Of a DNA stretch of 64,000 bases, positions 33,467 to 41,044 are shown piece after piece (position 1 is the first letter of the stretch; the number at the start of each line of letters is the position of its first letter). The position numbers and the translations under genes are program-made. Origin of the DNA: Tetracentron sinense (Eukaryota > Streptophyta > Magnoliopsida > Trochodendrales > Trochodendraceae); the NCBI GenBank assembly GCA_015143295.1, contig CM026574.1:11596938-11660937 (forward strand), in the 5' to 3' direction. Below the pieces are notes generated by a model. It searched no databases. It was not told the origin of the DNA and saw only the letters and a list, made by a program, of their open reading frames with translations.

Positions 33467-36358
33467 TTATTGTTAAAGGATATAAAAATTTATTTTATTT
33501 AAATATGATTGTTTGGTACATAAAAAAATATATTATTTTCATATTTCTCATGTCTTTTACAATATAATATGTTAGGATTTGTCTATCCAACAAAAAAGTT
33601 TACAGAAAGAAGAAACAAATAGTGTCAAGTATGTTTCTCTCATGTTAACTTTGTTCTCTCTCTCAATAGGCGGACCAATTGGTCTCTTTTCCTCTGTTTA
33701 TGGGCGGACCATATAGTCCCAATTTTTTTTTTTCCATAGTTGTTAAATTACAACTAACTCAGACCGCCCAATAACAAATTAAGAGCCTTTAAATGCCTCA
33801 AATTTCTTCTAACCCCCCTCTAAACTCTCATAAACTCATATTTAAAGTCTTCTTATATAATTTAAATAAATATAACCCCTATAGTTATATATTTTACTTA
33901 TCAATATTATTTTTATTACTTATCTTGACTATAATTGAGAAAAATATAGAAATGAGAGTAAGAGGTACGACACTACAACATCTCTCTCCCCCCCCCCCCC
34001 CTCTCTTCATTCTCCCCTGTTCAGCGTCACATTTGACTATCGGGTTATTTTCTACTTTTTATTCAGTCTTATAATCTCCCTCCTCTCTCTCCCCCCCCCC
34101 CCCCTCCCCCCCCCCCTTTCAATAGTCATTGCAGACTTAATTTTTTTCCAATACTTGGAAGTCCCCATTTATTAGTCGGGTACTCACATTTAGGCGGAGA
34201 AAATGATTGATTTAATCAAAAGCCTTGTTAATCTTTTAGTTATCTACACCAAAGTATTTCACTCAAATAGTTCCCAAATTATTTTTGGGAGATCACCGGT
34301 TCGCGAGAGCTCCTTAGTATAGAAATGGCATTCCAAATGTAGGCTTAATCTTTCCTTTGATAGGTATGCTGTAGGGGTGCATGGTCCGGCTGACAATGGA
34401 CGGGTTATTTGGGATTACAAGGGCTCGGTTCTTATGTTTTAGGAGGCCAAAATTTCAAACTCACTTGAATAAAAGGAAGACAAGGGCTCGGTTCTTATTT
34501 ATTCTGGGGCTCAAATTTCAAACTTAGTTGCACAGAAGGTGTTAAGAGTCATGAGAAGGCACAAGATACTTATCTTTTTCTTCGAAGCAGACGAGAAATC
34601 ATCCGATTCAATTGATTGGGCACTAGAATCTCTTAAAAGGCCCATGGATGCCGGCCGATACTTTATATCATATTAAGGACCTTTCAAGATGATGGCCTTC
34701 TTGGATAGTCATGTTCTCAGTGACACTAATGAGATAGCGCACTCGTTTACTCTTTGAGGTGTTAACAGGCAACATTTGTACTTGGGGGATTCTTGTTGGC
34801 CATTATGGCAATCTCCAAACATCGGATCTTATGACTTTCACGTACAAACAACTTTAAACTTTTCAAATTAAAGTACGTACCTGCCATGTGTGGATGTATC
34901 TCAAGCTTCCAGCTCTAGCAAGATATCGGGCTTTATTTCTTTGGAGACGACCAGCTTCACCTCTAGGAGAGCTAGTCTTCAACTCTCTCGTCTCTAATGA
35001 ATTGATGGGGAGTCTTGACTCTCTTACGAGAGATCAAACTCTCTTGCTTTTTTTTTTCCTTTTTTTAAGATTGAGAGTTGGACCAACCCCTTATTTATAG
35101 GGGTCCCAAAATCCTAACCCATCAAGGATTCCGGGTCATTATTATCAACGGTGATATTGCAATAAGAATGTAACATGTATCTAGGGTGGGTAATTTTGGT
35201 ACACCTTATGATCACCACACATGATTGGACTATTACTGGTCTGCCACAATCGGTCAGGAAGATCAACCCGGGGTTTTGATAAATTTCAAACCCGCTATCA
35301 TTGCGAGACCACAAAATTTAACAATTCTCTCCTAATTTTCTTCTTTTTAATACAATTTATACTTCCTAGTAGAAGACATTAAAATAAAAATGATATCAAA
35401 AGGTAAGTGTGCTTTCTAATCAAATATGGACATCTACTTAAAGGATATGTCTGGAGAACTTCAATCACCTCAAAGTAATAATTAGGTAACAGTAACACAA
35501 TATAATAAAATGATATGACTAAGCTATATGAACTAGGACCGCATTTAAAATAATTATATAAAAGCAGTCATATAGAAGGATATGACTAAGCATATGGACC
35601 ACATTTGAAATTGGTCCATGTAGCATTCTCAGGAATGCTTCAATTCATGAAGTTGCTAAGATTGTGTGAACGAAAGATTTTAACTGCAATTTCAAAATCG
35701 GGAAATCTTAATCCGGATTCCAAATAAGAGAAAAATCGCTAAATTTGGAGTCCCCACCTATTCCAATTATGGGGGGAATATGAATCTTAGAACTATCCAA
35801 TGGTAAGGCAAGTGGTCTAAAATAGATAGTCCAGGAAAGATATTCAATTGTACTAAGGATGATTAAGCACCCTTAGACATCCCACAAATGTGGTTACTTA
35901 CTCCCTAAACACACCTTAGAATAAATTGGAAATATGCACTTATTGAATCATCCAAAAACGAAATTATAAACATGGTACATCGAAATTGTAAAAATTCTAG
36001 ATGAAAATTAGAAACATCCTAGTAGGCAACTTTCCAACTCATGCATTCACTCAAATTAGCTGTCAAACATCAAAACTAAAGAAAAATCCTTGCAACATTT
36101 TTTCCCTACCCACCAATGTAATTCTCCATTTTTTAAAATTGGTTCTTAATTTCAAATCAATTACAAACCAAATAACATTATAAAAAAAATAAAAATTTAA
36201 TCAGTACGTAACGAACACTTACCGATCGTGGGAGAAAGATCATCGAAAGTATCGGAGGTGAAACTCAAAAGGAGACTACTCTTTCCAACTCCAGAATCTC
36301 CAATCAACAACAACTTGAACAAGTAATCAAATTCTGGTTGACTTGGAGATAAATCCAT
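3053..36358 (-). CDS. RABC1: RABC/Rab18-type small GTPase, six coding exons over 33 kb
   Basis: This is a Rab-family GTPase that would cycle between GDP and GTP forms on membranes. The RABC/Rab18 clade is linked to ER and lipid-droplet dynamics (family knowledge). The six exons join in frame to 209 aa, close to the usual 210. Visible motifs: P-loop GDSGVGKS (20-27), switch I with T44, WDTAGQE (66-72), NKVD (127-130), ECSAK (155-159) and a C-terminal GCC double-cysteine prenylation end. All junctions are GT-AG. Introns from the 5' side measure 5552, 17570, 6830, 225 and 2499 bp, and the three largest are full of transposons. Residue 126 is Ala (MLVANKVD) where I remember Gly in relatives. The clade is secure; the choice of RABC1 over RABC2 rests on remembered N- and C-terminal similarity. 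The gene looks intact and functional. Confidence 0.93.
3442..3780. mobile_element. hAT-type MITE, CATAGT-end family (right end eroded)
   Basis: The left end CATAGTTACAAAGTC matches the terminal repeat of the complete element at 8548-9496. The body has the same repeated AATAATTCG and ATTCGGGA words. The right terminus is not clear; homology fades near 3780. It lies in Rab intron 5. Confidence 0.55.
4456..5600. mobile_element. 1.1-kb foldback element in Rab intron 5
   Basis: Almost the whole element is one inverted repeat. The left half starts with CAGTTGCTGTGTTCTAGCAG (4472) and the right half ends with its reverse complement (5600, one base different). Pairing continues inward through GCCCTTACGATATTTCATAA, TTTAACTACCCTTGAACTATGG and blocks of TTAACCCTTAGGGTTAA type. 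AAAAAATAT occurs at both flanks, which would place the left end at 4456 (GGGGTTTTTGCATAT) with the right end 15 bp shorter. A 9-bp TSD would suggest a Mutator-like element, but this is not firm. No transposase is visible. Confidence 0.75.
5660..5788 (-). CDS. RABC1: Rab gene coding exon 5
   Basis: Follows acceptor TATCCAG; 129 nt (43 codons), containing [20 protein letters not shown] and ending EELVLK before donor GTAAGC. It is separated from exon 4 by the only short coding-region intron (225 bp). Confidence 0.95.
6014..6135 (-). CDS. RABC1: Rab gene coding exon 4
   Basis: Follows acceptor CTACAG; 122 nt encoding [17 protein letters not shown] onward to the guanine-specificity motif NKVDK. 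Donor GTATTT. Ends in phase 0. Confidence 0.95.
6136..7698. other. Rab intron 3, 3' part; nothing recognised
   Basis: AT-rich intron sequence (the gene runs right to left). Small open frames show no family resemblance and no bias. Nothing else supported. Confidence 0.5.
7699..8147. mobile_element. hAT-type MITE, CAGGGGCAGAGCCAGG family
   Basis: The left end is CAGGGCAGAGCCAGGA and the right end CACCTGGCTCCGTCCTTG, imperfect terminal inverted repeats. Flanking octamers TATATAAC (7691-7698) and CGTATAAC (8148-8155) agree at 6 of 8, consistent with an aged 8-bp hAT duplication. No coding region; 449 bp. A relative lies at 38359-39535. Confidence 0.7.
8548..9496. mobile_element. hAT-type MITE with perfect TSD, nested in the solo LTR
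   Basis: Termini CATAGTAACAAAGTTC and its exact reverse complement enclose 949 bp, with TTGCTAAG on both sides (8540-8547 and 9497-9504), a perfect 8-bp duplication. Both sub-terminal regions carry many repeats of TTCGGGAATTATTCG. No transposase. Relatives lie at 3442 and 25135. Confidence 0.9.
9681..9990. repeat. Three tandem units of about 105 bp inside the solo LTR
   Basis: Units start ACACGTTTATGG (third copy ACACGTTTATAG) at 9681, 9787 and 9891. Each includes TTAGACAATCTTAG and CCCATGTAA. The third is the most diverged. LTR-internal satellite-like array. Confidence 0.85.
11146..12965. other. Rab intron 3, 5' part; nothing recognised
   Basis: AT-rich intron sequence between the solo LTR and exon 3. 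No transposon ends, RNA gene or coding similarity seen by eye. Confidence 0.5.
12966..13031 (-). CDS. RABC1: Rab gene coding exon 3
   Basis: Follows acceptor ATGCAG and completes Ala69, then [20 protein letters not shown] and M; 66 nt. Donor GTACAT follows. It is a microexon-sized piece isolated between introns of 17.6 kb and 6.8 kb. Confidence 0.95.
13032..14035. other. Rab intron 2, 3' end; nothing recognised
   Basis: Intron sequence between exon 3 and the MITE at 14044. No repeat ends or coding similarity seen. Confidence 0.45.
14044..15003. mobile_element. hAT-type MITE rich in TATCGG words
   Basis: Left end CGTGGTTCAAAATATCGG and right end CCGGAATTTCAAACCATG are imperfect inverted repeats. 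GAATTGGG flanks the element on both sides (14036-14043 and 15004-15011), a perfect 8-bp TSD. The 960-bp element carries repeated GTATCGG/CCGATAC words near both ends and no transposase. It lies in Rab intron 2. Confidence 0.88.
14294..14399. repeat. Exact 53-bp tandem duplication
   Basis: Two copies beginning AAGCGTGTGTGCCGGTAAAC at 14294 and 14347 appear identical, pointing to a recent slippage or duplication inside the MITE. Confidence 0.9.
15012..16093. other. Rab intron 2 segment; nothing firm
   Basis: AT-rich. Some scattered GATACACATGATAC-like and TTGATACC words hint at decayed repeat sequence, but no ends could be paired. Confidence 0.4.
16336..18980 (-). pseudogene. hAT transposase pseudogene, copy A
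   Basis: On the minus strand, from about 18905 down, the sequence encodes remnants of a plant hAT transposase of the DUF659 type. In order: a region next to the BED finger ([13 protein letters not shown], about 18680), [19 protein letters not shown] and [18 protein letters not shown] (about 18320-18220), MSDG and [10 protein letters not shown] (about 18150), KRKSLYW (about 17920), and C-terminal text near 17300. Many stops and frameshifts break it. Its 5' end points to the centre of the inverted repeat. A functional relative would bind terminal repeats and cut DNA; this copy cannot. Confidence 0.85.
19040..19640 (+). pseudogene. Inverted N-terminal hAT fragment
   Basis: This segment is the reverse complement of about 18378-18980, with the centre near 19010. 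It repeats the hAT N-terminal region on the plus strand ([18 protein letters not shown] at about 19155, matching [17 protein letters not shown] of copy A) through to CATCATGGAAGCAAA near 19625. It makes a hairpin inside arm 1 and is absent from arm 2, so it arose separately. It has stops and is not functional. Confidence 0.75.
19848..22958. other. Palindromic core between the two hAT copies, with mirrored TATA boxes
   Basis: Both arms carry the same non-coding sequence here. It begins TGTAGGAGCC, facing the centre from 19848 (plus strand) and from about 22948 (minus strand). It includes a CT-rich run at about 20200-20290 (mirrored as an AG-rich run at about 22490-22610) and TCTATAAATA-type TATA boxes at 20506-20513 (plus) and 22262-22269 (minus). 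The TGTAGG start and TATA box resemble an LTR, but no end, primer site or coding region was found. Both putative promoters face the 270-bp spacer. Confidence 0.5.
23345..23836. mobile_element. hAT-type MITE inserted in hAT copy B
   Basis: Ends CATAATTCAAAAACTTG and CAAGTTTTTGAACTATG are inverted repeats with one mismatch. GTTTAATT occurs at 23337-23344 and 23837-23844, a perfect 8-bp TSD. The 492-bp body is rich in GAGTCGAGT/ACTCG words. Copy A has no such insert at the matching place (about 18205), an internal empty site. Confidence 0.9.
25135..25509. mobile_element. hAT-type MITE, CATAGT-end family
   Basis: Starts CATAGTTGTACACATGATAA with the AACAAAGTTCGG word shared with 8548-9496, and ends AGTAACTATG. 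Flanking octamers GTTTGAGT (25127-25134) and GTTTAAGC (25510-25517) agree at 6 of 8. The matching uninterrupted site in arm 1 reads GCTTAAAC (16995-17002, the reverse complement of GTTTAAGC), confirming the insertion point. Confidence 0.8.
25919..25954. promoter_or_regulatory. TCGA-centred palindromes upstream of solo-LTR TATA box
   Basis: CGATCGATCG (25921-25930, perfect) lies inside GGCCGATCGATCGCCC. GGCGATCAATCGCC (25940-25953) is the same type with TCAA in the centre, one C-to-T type change on the other strand. The TATA box follows 67 bp later. Confidence 0.6.
26021..26028 (+). promoter_or_regulatory. TATA box of solo LTR
   Basis: TATAAATA, 336 bp inside the LTR, a usual place for the promoter of a plant LTR. 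Confidence 0.6.
27003..27089. repeat. Three tandem units of 29 bp
   Basis: Units of the form ACAAGCCGTATACACC followed by GGATAATGTGTAG repeat with period 29 inside the solo LTR. Confidence 0.85.
28626..30500. other. Rab intron 2, 5' part; nothing recognised
   Basis: AT-rich intron sequence between the inverted repeat and exon 2. No gene, RNA gene or element ends seen. Confidence 0.45.
30509..30594. repeat. CA-rich repeats abutting the exon 2 donor
   Basis: Two copies of CACACACATGGAGAGG plus ATAAT are followed by (AC)10 at 30575-30594. On the gene strand the (GT)10 tract starts 8 nt inside intron 2, directly after the donor GTATTGGG. Confidence 0.9.
30602..30670 (-). CDS. RABC1: Rab gene coding exon 2
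   Basis: Follows acceptor CTATAG and encodes [20 protein letters not shown] then DT; 69 nt. It ends after the first base of the Ala69 codon, so intron 2 cuts the DTAGQ nucleotide-hydrolysis motif. The intron starts GTATTGGG and then runs straight into a (GT)10 tract. Confidence 0.95.
30671..32609. other. Rab intron 1, 3' part; nothing recognised
   Basis: No transposon ends or coding similarity seen. Small open frames here lack any family resemblance. Confidence 0.45.
32610..32630. repeat. Poly-G run (21 nt) in Rab intron 1
   Basis: An uninterrupted run of 21 G. The exact length may be uncertain because homopolymers are hard to sequence. Confidence 0.85.
33181..33480. repeat. AGGCG-rich MITE-like fragments with AT microsatellites
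   Basis: GGCGATGCCTAGGCGATG words (33210-33240) and, after an (AT)n tract, CATAGTTGTTAAAGGCGACG with GCCTAGGCGACC (33302-33350) look like the left ends of MITEs with CATAGTTGTTAA termini. A further CATAGTTGTTAAATT occurs near 33736. No right ends were paired. Confidence 0.45.
33988..34116. repeat. Poly-C runs in Rab intron 1
   Basis: About 14 C at 33988-34001 and about 14 plus 11 C (one T between) at 34091-34116, inside CT-rich sequence. On the gene strand these are G runs. Confidence 0.8.
34370..35323 (-). mobile_element. LTR-like block, reverse orientation, in Rab intron 1
   Basis: Read on the minus strand it starts TGTTAAATTTTGTGG at 35323, directly after a purine-rich AGGAGAGAAT, and ends GCACCCCTACA at 34370. 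A TATA box of LTR type (CCCCTATAAATAAGGGG) sits at about 35102-35086. The 5-bp flanks do not match, and no internal genes were seen to the right. Either boundary could be wrong. Confidence 0.35.
35324..36222. other. Rab intron 1, 5' part; nothing recognised
   Basis: AT-rich intron sequence ending at the exon 1 donor. No element ends or coding similarity. Confidence 0.45.
36223..36358 (-). CDS. RABC1: Rab gene coding exon 1
   Basis: ATG at 36358-36356, then [20 protein letters not shown], the P-loop GDSGVGKS and switch I up to SPTI. The exon ends with one base of the Gly46 codon before donor GTAAGT (36222-36221). 136 nt, phase 1. Confidence 0.95.
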
Positions 36359-36550
36359 CGATCTCAGTGTCAAACAAACCCCTAAAAAAAAACAATTCCA
36401 GAAAAATCAGTTCCACCACAAAAAATCCTTGTAAAAACAGGAAAAGAAAAGGCAAACAAAAAATTTGCATCACTCACCCAAAAAGACCGTAACCCTAGAA
36501 ATCGATTCTACTCATCTACTGTTCTAGCACATGAAAAAGCATGACCATTG
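36359..36550 (-). other. RABC1: 5' UTR with a 96-bp leader intron
   Basis: Immediately 5' of the ATG, 23 nt of leader (36381-36359) follow a pyrimidine-rich acceptor ending TTTAG. A consensus donor GTGAGT lies at 36477, giving a predicted intron 36477-36382. The upstream leader exon would run from 36478 to a start site near 36550. This rests on splice consensus only; no transcript evidence. Confidence 0.55.
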
Positions 36551-36574
36551 CTGAAAAAAGCAATGCAGATCAAG

Positions 36575-36583
36575 CTTATAGAG
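36575..36583 (-). promoter_or_regulatory. TATA-like box of the Rab gene
   Basis: On the minus strand CTCTATAAG follows a CT-rich stretch and lies about 100 nt upstream of the predicted leader donor. Its position fits transcription starting near 36550. Short motif, so only suggestive. Confidence 0.4.
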
Positions 36584-36584
36584 A

Positions 36585-36881
36585 GGGAGAGATTTCGGAT
36601 ACGAGTAACTCTCTGAATTTTGATGAGAAGTGAGAGAAACTCAGATCTCCGAGAATTGAATCAGAAAAGAAGATGAATAAGAAGAATCAGCAGAAAGCAG
36701 AGGTTGCAGAGGAAAAGGAAGCCTCAAAAGTCCTCCCAAAAAACGAATCGATGTTCAAGCCCCGATTCTGTGCTTCACGAGCTACTAATTTATTTTATAC
36801 TGGCACAACTCACCGTTTTGCTACCGACGTGACGGAAGAACGGCCTTCTGGGTGTGTGTGTTGAGTATAATATAGAAATCA
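36585..36881. other. Upstream region of the Rab gene
   Basis: Likely proximal promoter of the minus-strand Rab gene. A 63-codon plus-strand open frame (36673-36864) crosses it, but shows no family resemblance and is probably chance. Confidence 0.4.
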
Positions 36882-37222
36882 GATCACAGCCAATCGCGAT
36901 TGAACTCGGGAGAGTTCAATTGCACTCACGGGTCAACATGTGTCCCTTTTAACCCTTATTAACTATGGTTAGGATTCACTAACCTTCAGGGTTCAACAAT
37001 CTTGGTTTTAGAAAAAAAATATTGATTTTTTTTTAACTTTAGTTAAGAACTTCTAACCCTTAAGGATATTATTTTTTCTAATATTCCAAAAACCATGGTT
37101 AGATTGTTGAGCCCTAAGGGTTATTGAATCTTAATCCCTTTTAATAGGGGTTAAAAGAGAGACGTGTTGACTTGTGAGCATGATTGAACTCTCTTCGTGT
37201 TCAATCATGATTGGTTGTGATC
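36882..37222. mobile_element. Foldback MITE, complete copy upstream of the Rab gene
   Basis: Left GATCACAGCCAATCGCGATT and right AATCATGATTGGTTGTGATC are inverted repeats that continue inward (GAGAGTTCAAT, ACGTGTTGAC, TTAACCC, TTAGGGTT). The element can fold into one hairpin of 341 bp. Clear TSDs were not found. Relatives lie at 37235, 38820, 39085 and 51170. Confidence 0.75.
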
Positions 37223-37234
37223 GAATCTTCTTAA

Positions 37235-37365
37235 GATGAGATCAAATCACAGCCAATTGCGATTGAATTTAGGGAGAGTTCAATCACACCGATAGGCCAA
37301 CACGTGTCTTTTTTAACCCTGATTAATAGTGGTTAAGATTCAATCCTTGGGGTCCAATAATTTGG
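37235..37365. mobile_element. Foldback MITE, half copy
   Basis: GATCAAATCACAGCCAATTG through GAGAGTTCAATCACACC to GTGGTTAAGATTCAA matches the left half of the neighbour 36882-37222 in the same orientation. The right half is missing. Confidence 0.65.
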
Positions 37366-38819
37366 AGGCACCATATATCATATGCACGCCAACTAAGGTA
37401 CTATCCAAGTAAATTAAGGCATTGATTGACATGCATAAGGATATGTGATACCTCCGAGTGGATGTTGGTAGTCCCCTCACCAGAAATTACTAGAGAGGAT
37501 CTCTTGCAGTGTTGAAAATTGGACCTTTTGGTTGAATTGAGAATAGATAGGTCAATTGGTTCCAAAAACCACTATAACCAACTTATTTTTAAAATTGTTC
37601 TAAAATATGAAAACCTGTAAAATTAGTCAGTTCAATTGGAAAAATATGTGATTTAACAAGGAAAACTATGAGAACCGACCCAAAAAAGGGAAGGGTTAAT
37701 TCCATATCAGAACCCACTTAATTCTCAAATGACATACAAGTGTCTGTTTACAAACAATTTCCTTTAACAGACCTCCCTTTCAAAATAGTGGACAAATTGA
37801 TACATGTCGTCATCTTTAGCTAACGGGAGTCTCTATTCTCTCATAAAATGACGAAAACACCCCCACTCATATGTCTTTCATTAAATTAAGAAATTACCCT
37901 AGTACCATGGATAATAGAATGCCATTACTCTTCATTAAATTACAAAAATACCTCTCCCTTCTCTTAGACACCAAGGTCTGTTTGACTGTCTCTTATACCC
38001 AGCAAAAAGTCTGGATACTACCACAAGGCTAATGATTGATCTCCACCCAATAATCCGAACCGGCCAAAGTGAGCATTTGAGAGGATACAGTGATAGATTG
38101 TGAGCACAACAGTGGGGATAGAAAATTCTGGCAACCACTGGAAAAATCCATCGATGATGGTGTTCTACGGAGAAATGGAAAATTACCTTATTTGCGAATG
38201 CTTAGGCCTTTCTCTCCCCCATTTACTAATGAAGCTTAGCAATCAAGTAAGAAGAGAGCTTGTGAGTTGTAGGAATACCTTCCAGTATGGTCGCGGTCTG
38301 GTGAGTTGAAACTGGTAAGGTTTATTCCGTTGGAGAGTTTCTACCAGTGAGTTGCAGGCAGGGGCAGAGCCAGGATTTTCCTGTAGTGGGGGCACAAAGT
38401 GGTTAATTAAAAATGACAATAATTAATGATAGATTTGTGGAGAATTATTAGGTGGGTGTAAAATATTTTGGGTCTAGGGGTTCGGGGCAAAGCCCATGAA
38501 ATATTTTTTGATGACTAAACTCTTAAGGCCATTTCGTTCATACAATTCGTACATAATCTACGGGTATTATTTCTCCTTGTTTAAAGACAACTATCCCTTT
38601 GCTATGTAGTTATGCCCTATTAAGTAATTAAATAACATAATATAAAAGATATATTTGATTTTCAAAAGTTTAGGAACAAAGTTGTCCCCAAGCCTCATGG
38701 GTATGCCATATTAAATAATTATATAATATAATATTTTAAAGCAACGGCCCCTTGTCCATGATTATGCACAATTAAATAATTAATCAACTTAATATAATTT
38801 TTTTTAAAGTTCAGGAGTT

Positions 38820-39050
38820 GGGATCATAGTAAATTGCGATTAAACTTAGGAGAGTTCAATCACACCCATAAATCAACATGTGTCCATTTTCCCTGGTTAA
38901 ACTATAAACAAGATTCATTAACTCTTATGGCTCAACAATCTAACTTTGGTTTTTAGAGAAAAAAATATTTAAAAATATTAACCCTCCCACTATGATTCCT
39001 GTCCCATAGTGAGGCCAATCTCAAATTCAATCGCAATTGGAATGATTCAG
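38820..39050. mobile_element. Foldback MITE, shortened copy
   Basis: GATCATAGTAAATTGCGATT and AATCGCAATTGGAATGATTC are the paired ends. The inner TTAACTCTTATGG and ACATGTGTCC words mark the 36882 family. The right half is shortened. Confidence 0.6.
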
Positions 39051-39084
39051 ACTCAAAGCTCGGCTGGACCAGCTCTATTTCCAA

Positions 39085-39407
39085 TGATCTCAAATCACTA
39101 CCAATTGCAATTGAACTCAAGGAGAGTTTAATAGTACCCACAACCCAAAACGTGTCCCATTTAACTTCTATTAACTGTGGTTAAGATTCACTAACCCTTA
39201 GGTTCAACAATATGACCTTGGTTTTAGAAGAAAAATATTTAACTCTTAAGGCAATATTTTTTTTTTCAAAACTGAAGTTATATTATTGAACCCCAAGGGG
39301 TGGTAAATCTTAACCACAATTAATAGGGATTAAAAGGGACATCTGTTGGTCTATAAGTGCCATTGAACTCAGTTCAATCACAATTGGCTGTGCAGATTGA
39401 ATCTGAT
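39085..39407. mobile_element. Foldback MITE, complete copy
   Basis: Left GATCTCAAATCACTACCAAT and right CAATTGGCTGTGCAGATTGA pair, with inner AACGTGTCCC and ACATCTGTTGG blocks. Same family as 36882-37222. Confidence 0.65.
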
Positions 39408-39463
39408 TTATTCCCATTACTATAATGTAAAATAAAATAAAAACTATTTTTTATACAATATCG

Positions 39464-39464
<1 letters not shown>

Positions 39465-39495
<31 letters not shown>
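39465..39495. repeat. Poly-G run (31 nt)
   Basis: 31 consecutive G followed by CGTGCCCCCC. It sits inside the hAT-type MITE. Length could be affected by assembly error. Confidence 0.85.
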
Positions 39496-39535
39496 CGTGC
39501 CCCCCACAGGCCCCCCACCTGGCTCCCTCCCTGGA

Positions 39536-39803
39536 CTTGCAGGTACCTTCAACGGCTCAACACTACTGCTGCAAGTGCAAGGAGAGTTGTAAGGGAGATA
39601 TTGAGGGTTACGGGTTAGCTCGTGTAAGGGAAAGGGATTGTATATGATGGGTATTTGAGTCATTTCAAGTGAGAAAACAAACCATCGTTAGCATTGGATA
39701 ATGCCAGGTCCCGATTTGTCCACCACTTTGAAAAGTAGGTATGTTAAAGGAAATTGTTTGAAAACAAGTACTTATATGTCATTTTAGGATAAAGTGGGTT
39801 CTG
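39536..39803. other. Inner part of the Mutator-like MITE
   Basis: Non-coding sequence belonging to the MITE 37693-50984, ending in its right inverted repeat (GTTAAAGGAAATTGTTTG, AAGTGGGTTCTGATATG), where element B inserted. Confidence 0.6.
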
Positions 39804-39808
39804 ATATG
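39804..39808. repeat. Left target-site duplication of element B
   Basis: ATATG directly before the 5' LTR, repeated exactly at 50970-50974. Confidence 0.95.
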
Positions 39809-40124
39809 TGTAAATCCCTAAATAGATGTTGGCAAATTCCGTGATCATTAGATAGGTCAGTTGAGTCGAGTCCTCGAGTCATGTTCAACTTGTCAGAAAA
39901 GAAGAGAAGAGCTAAAGCTTAAAGAAGATAGAAGAAAGAGAAGAAAAAGGTTCTACTCCGGATCTAGACAGGTAATGGACTTAGAGACCCCTACCTAGGT
40001 TTGATTTGACTTAGATAACTCTAAAAATACCTAGGAGGATAGATTTAAGCCTACCAAAGTTATTTGATCTTAGTTGAATCAAATAAAAATAAAATGAATT
40101 AATTTTGGCAAAAATTCTGTCTCA

Positions 40125-40309
40125 ACCGATCGCTCGGTATTGCGACCGATCGATCGGTGGCCTACCGAGCGATCGGTGGCTATCGACTGGACTAAATATT
40201 TGTATGGGGAAAATTTCCAGAGAGATGTTTTAAGACCGAGCGATCGGTCATTAGAACCGATCGATCGGTTGTGAACCGAGCGATCGGTTGTGAGCACCGA
40301 TCGATCGGT
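40125..40309. promoter_or_regulatory. Seven-copy palindrome array in the element B 5' LTR
   Basis: Fourteen-base sites start at 40125, 40145, 40164, 40235, 40256, 40275 and 40296. Three are the perfect palindrome ACCGATCGATCGGT; the other four have one base changed (ACCGAGCGATCGGT or ACCGATCGCTCGGT). The last ends 45 bp before the TATA box, a place for an enhancer. The array is repeated in the 3' LTR at 50052-50236. Confidence 0.9.
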
Positions 40310-40354
40310 CCCCGTAAAAAGAATTTTTCTTTTTCTGGATTCTTTTTTTAACCC

Positions 40355-40362
40355 TATATAAA
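40355..40362 (+). promoter_or_regulatory. TATA box of element B 5' LTR
   Basis: TATATAAA in ACCCTATATAAAC; the same box is at 50282 in the 3' LTR. Transcription should begin about 30 nt downstream, defining the start of R. Confidence 0.75.
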
Positions 40363-40852
40363 CAACTTTTGAGAGACCTAATTCGTGTCTTTGATAATTT
40401 TTGAAAGAGTAGAGGTCTGAGAAACTCTTCTAGGGTTTTTCTAATTGTTTTTAATTAGATCTTTGTGATCCCTCCTCTTTCTTAGATCCTAGAGAATGCA
40501 AGTATAGATTAAAATCTTTGATCTTGCATTGTGTGATCTCAGATCTGTATGAGATCCCTCTAGGGTTTGAAATTTACTAAATTGATTCACAACCCTACAC
40601 CTTGTGTGTGTGTCCGGTGTTTGATCCGGAGCCTTCGTGGAAGGAGATCGATCGTGTGTGATCGTGGATTTGAAGTTGCTTGAAAAGATTTGGTCGGTGT
40701 GGAACCGAAGCTGCTAAGGCGGAGATCGAACCTGCTGGTTCGTGGAAATCAAGAGTAAGAGTCTATACCTAGGAACATAGTTTCTGTTTTGGTAAGGTCT
40801 TATCTTGTACTTGATATCTTTTCATAGTGAAGTTTATTGCTGGACAAGGTCC

Positions 40853-40883
40853 CGTGGTTTTTTTCCCGTTAGGGTTTTCCACG
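40853..40883 (+). promoter_or_regulatory. CGTGG/CCACG hairpin near the LTR 3' end
   Basis: GTCCCGTGG, a T-rich loop and GGTTTTCCACGTAAAAATC form a short stem. The same arrangement is in element C (60475-60502). This is a recurrent copia LTR motif in my memory, probably tied to RNA end formation (inference). Confidence 0.6.
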
Positions 40884-41044
40884 TAAAAATCTTCTGTGTT
40901 TGATTTGTGTGGATTGTCTGATTGAGTTAATCATTGATTTTTAAACATATTAATTGAAAAATTAAAATTGGTTAGAAATTATTAGATAGACCTATTCACC
41001 CCCCCTCTAGGTCTTAGAGATCATTGATCTGGATAAATTTCAAT

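Larger units (their letters stand above)
38359..39535. mobile_element. hAT-type MITE, CAGGGGCAGAGCCAGG family, with foldbacks inside
   Basis: Left end CAGGGGCAGAGCCAGGAT; right end CACCTGGCTCCCTCCCTGGA. Flanks GTTGCAGG (38351-38358) and CTTGCAGG (39536-39543) agree at 7 of 8. Relative of 7699-8147. It contains two foldback MITE copies and a 31-G run next to its right end. Confidence 0.72.
39809..41042 (+). repeat. 5' LTR of element B
   Basis: TGTAAATCCC to AAATTTCA, 1234 bp. In order it holds seven palindromes (40125-40309), a TATA box (40355), and near its end a CGTGG/CCACG hairpin (40853-40883) in the usual polyadenylation area. Confidence 0.97.

Noticed and set aside
33379-33567. Open frame with [11 protein letters not shown]
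   Set aside because: Translation of a TA/CA microsatellite.
36673-36864. 63-codon plus-strand open frame upstream of the Rab gene
   Set aside because: No family resemblance, no promoter, overlaps the likely Rab promoter; chance open frame.
40079-40297. 72-codon minus-strand frame in the LTR (repeated at 50006-50224)
   Set aside because: Its repetitive DRSVHNRSIGS text is the translation of the palindrome array.
40125-40309. Reading the ACCGA half sites as drought/cold-response (DRE/CRT) elements
   Set aside because: The DRE core needs CCGAC; here it is CCGAT or CCGAG, so the resemblance is partial. Symmetry is the stronger feature.
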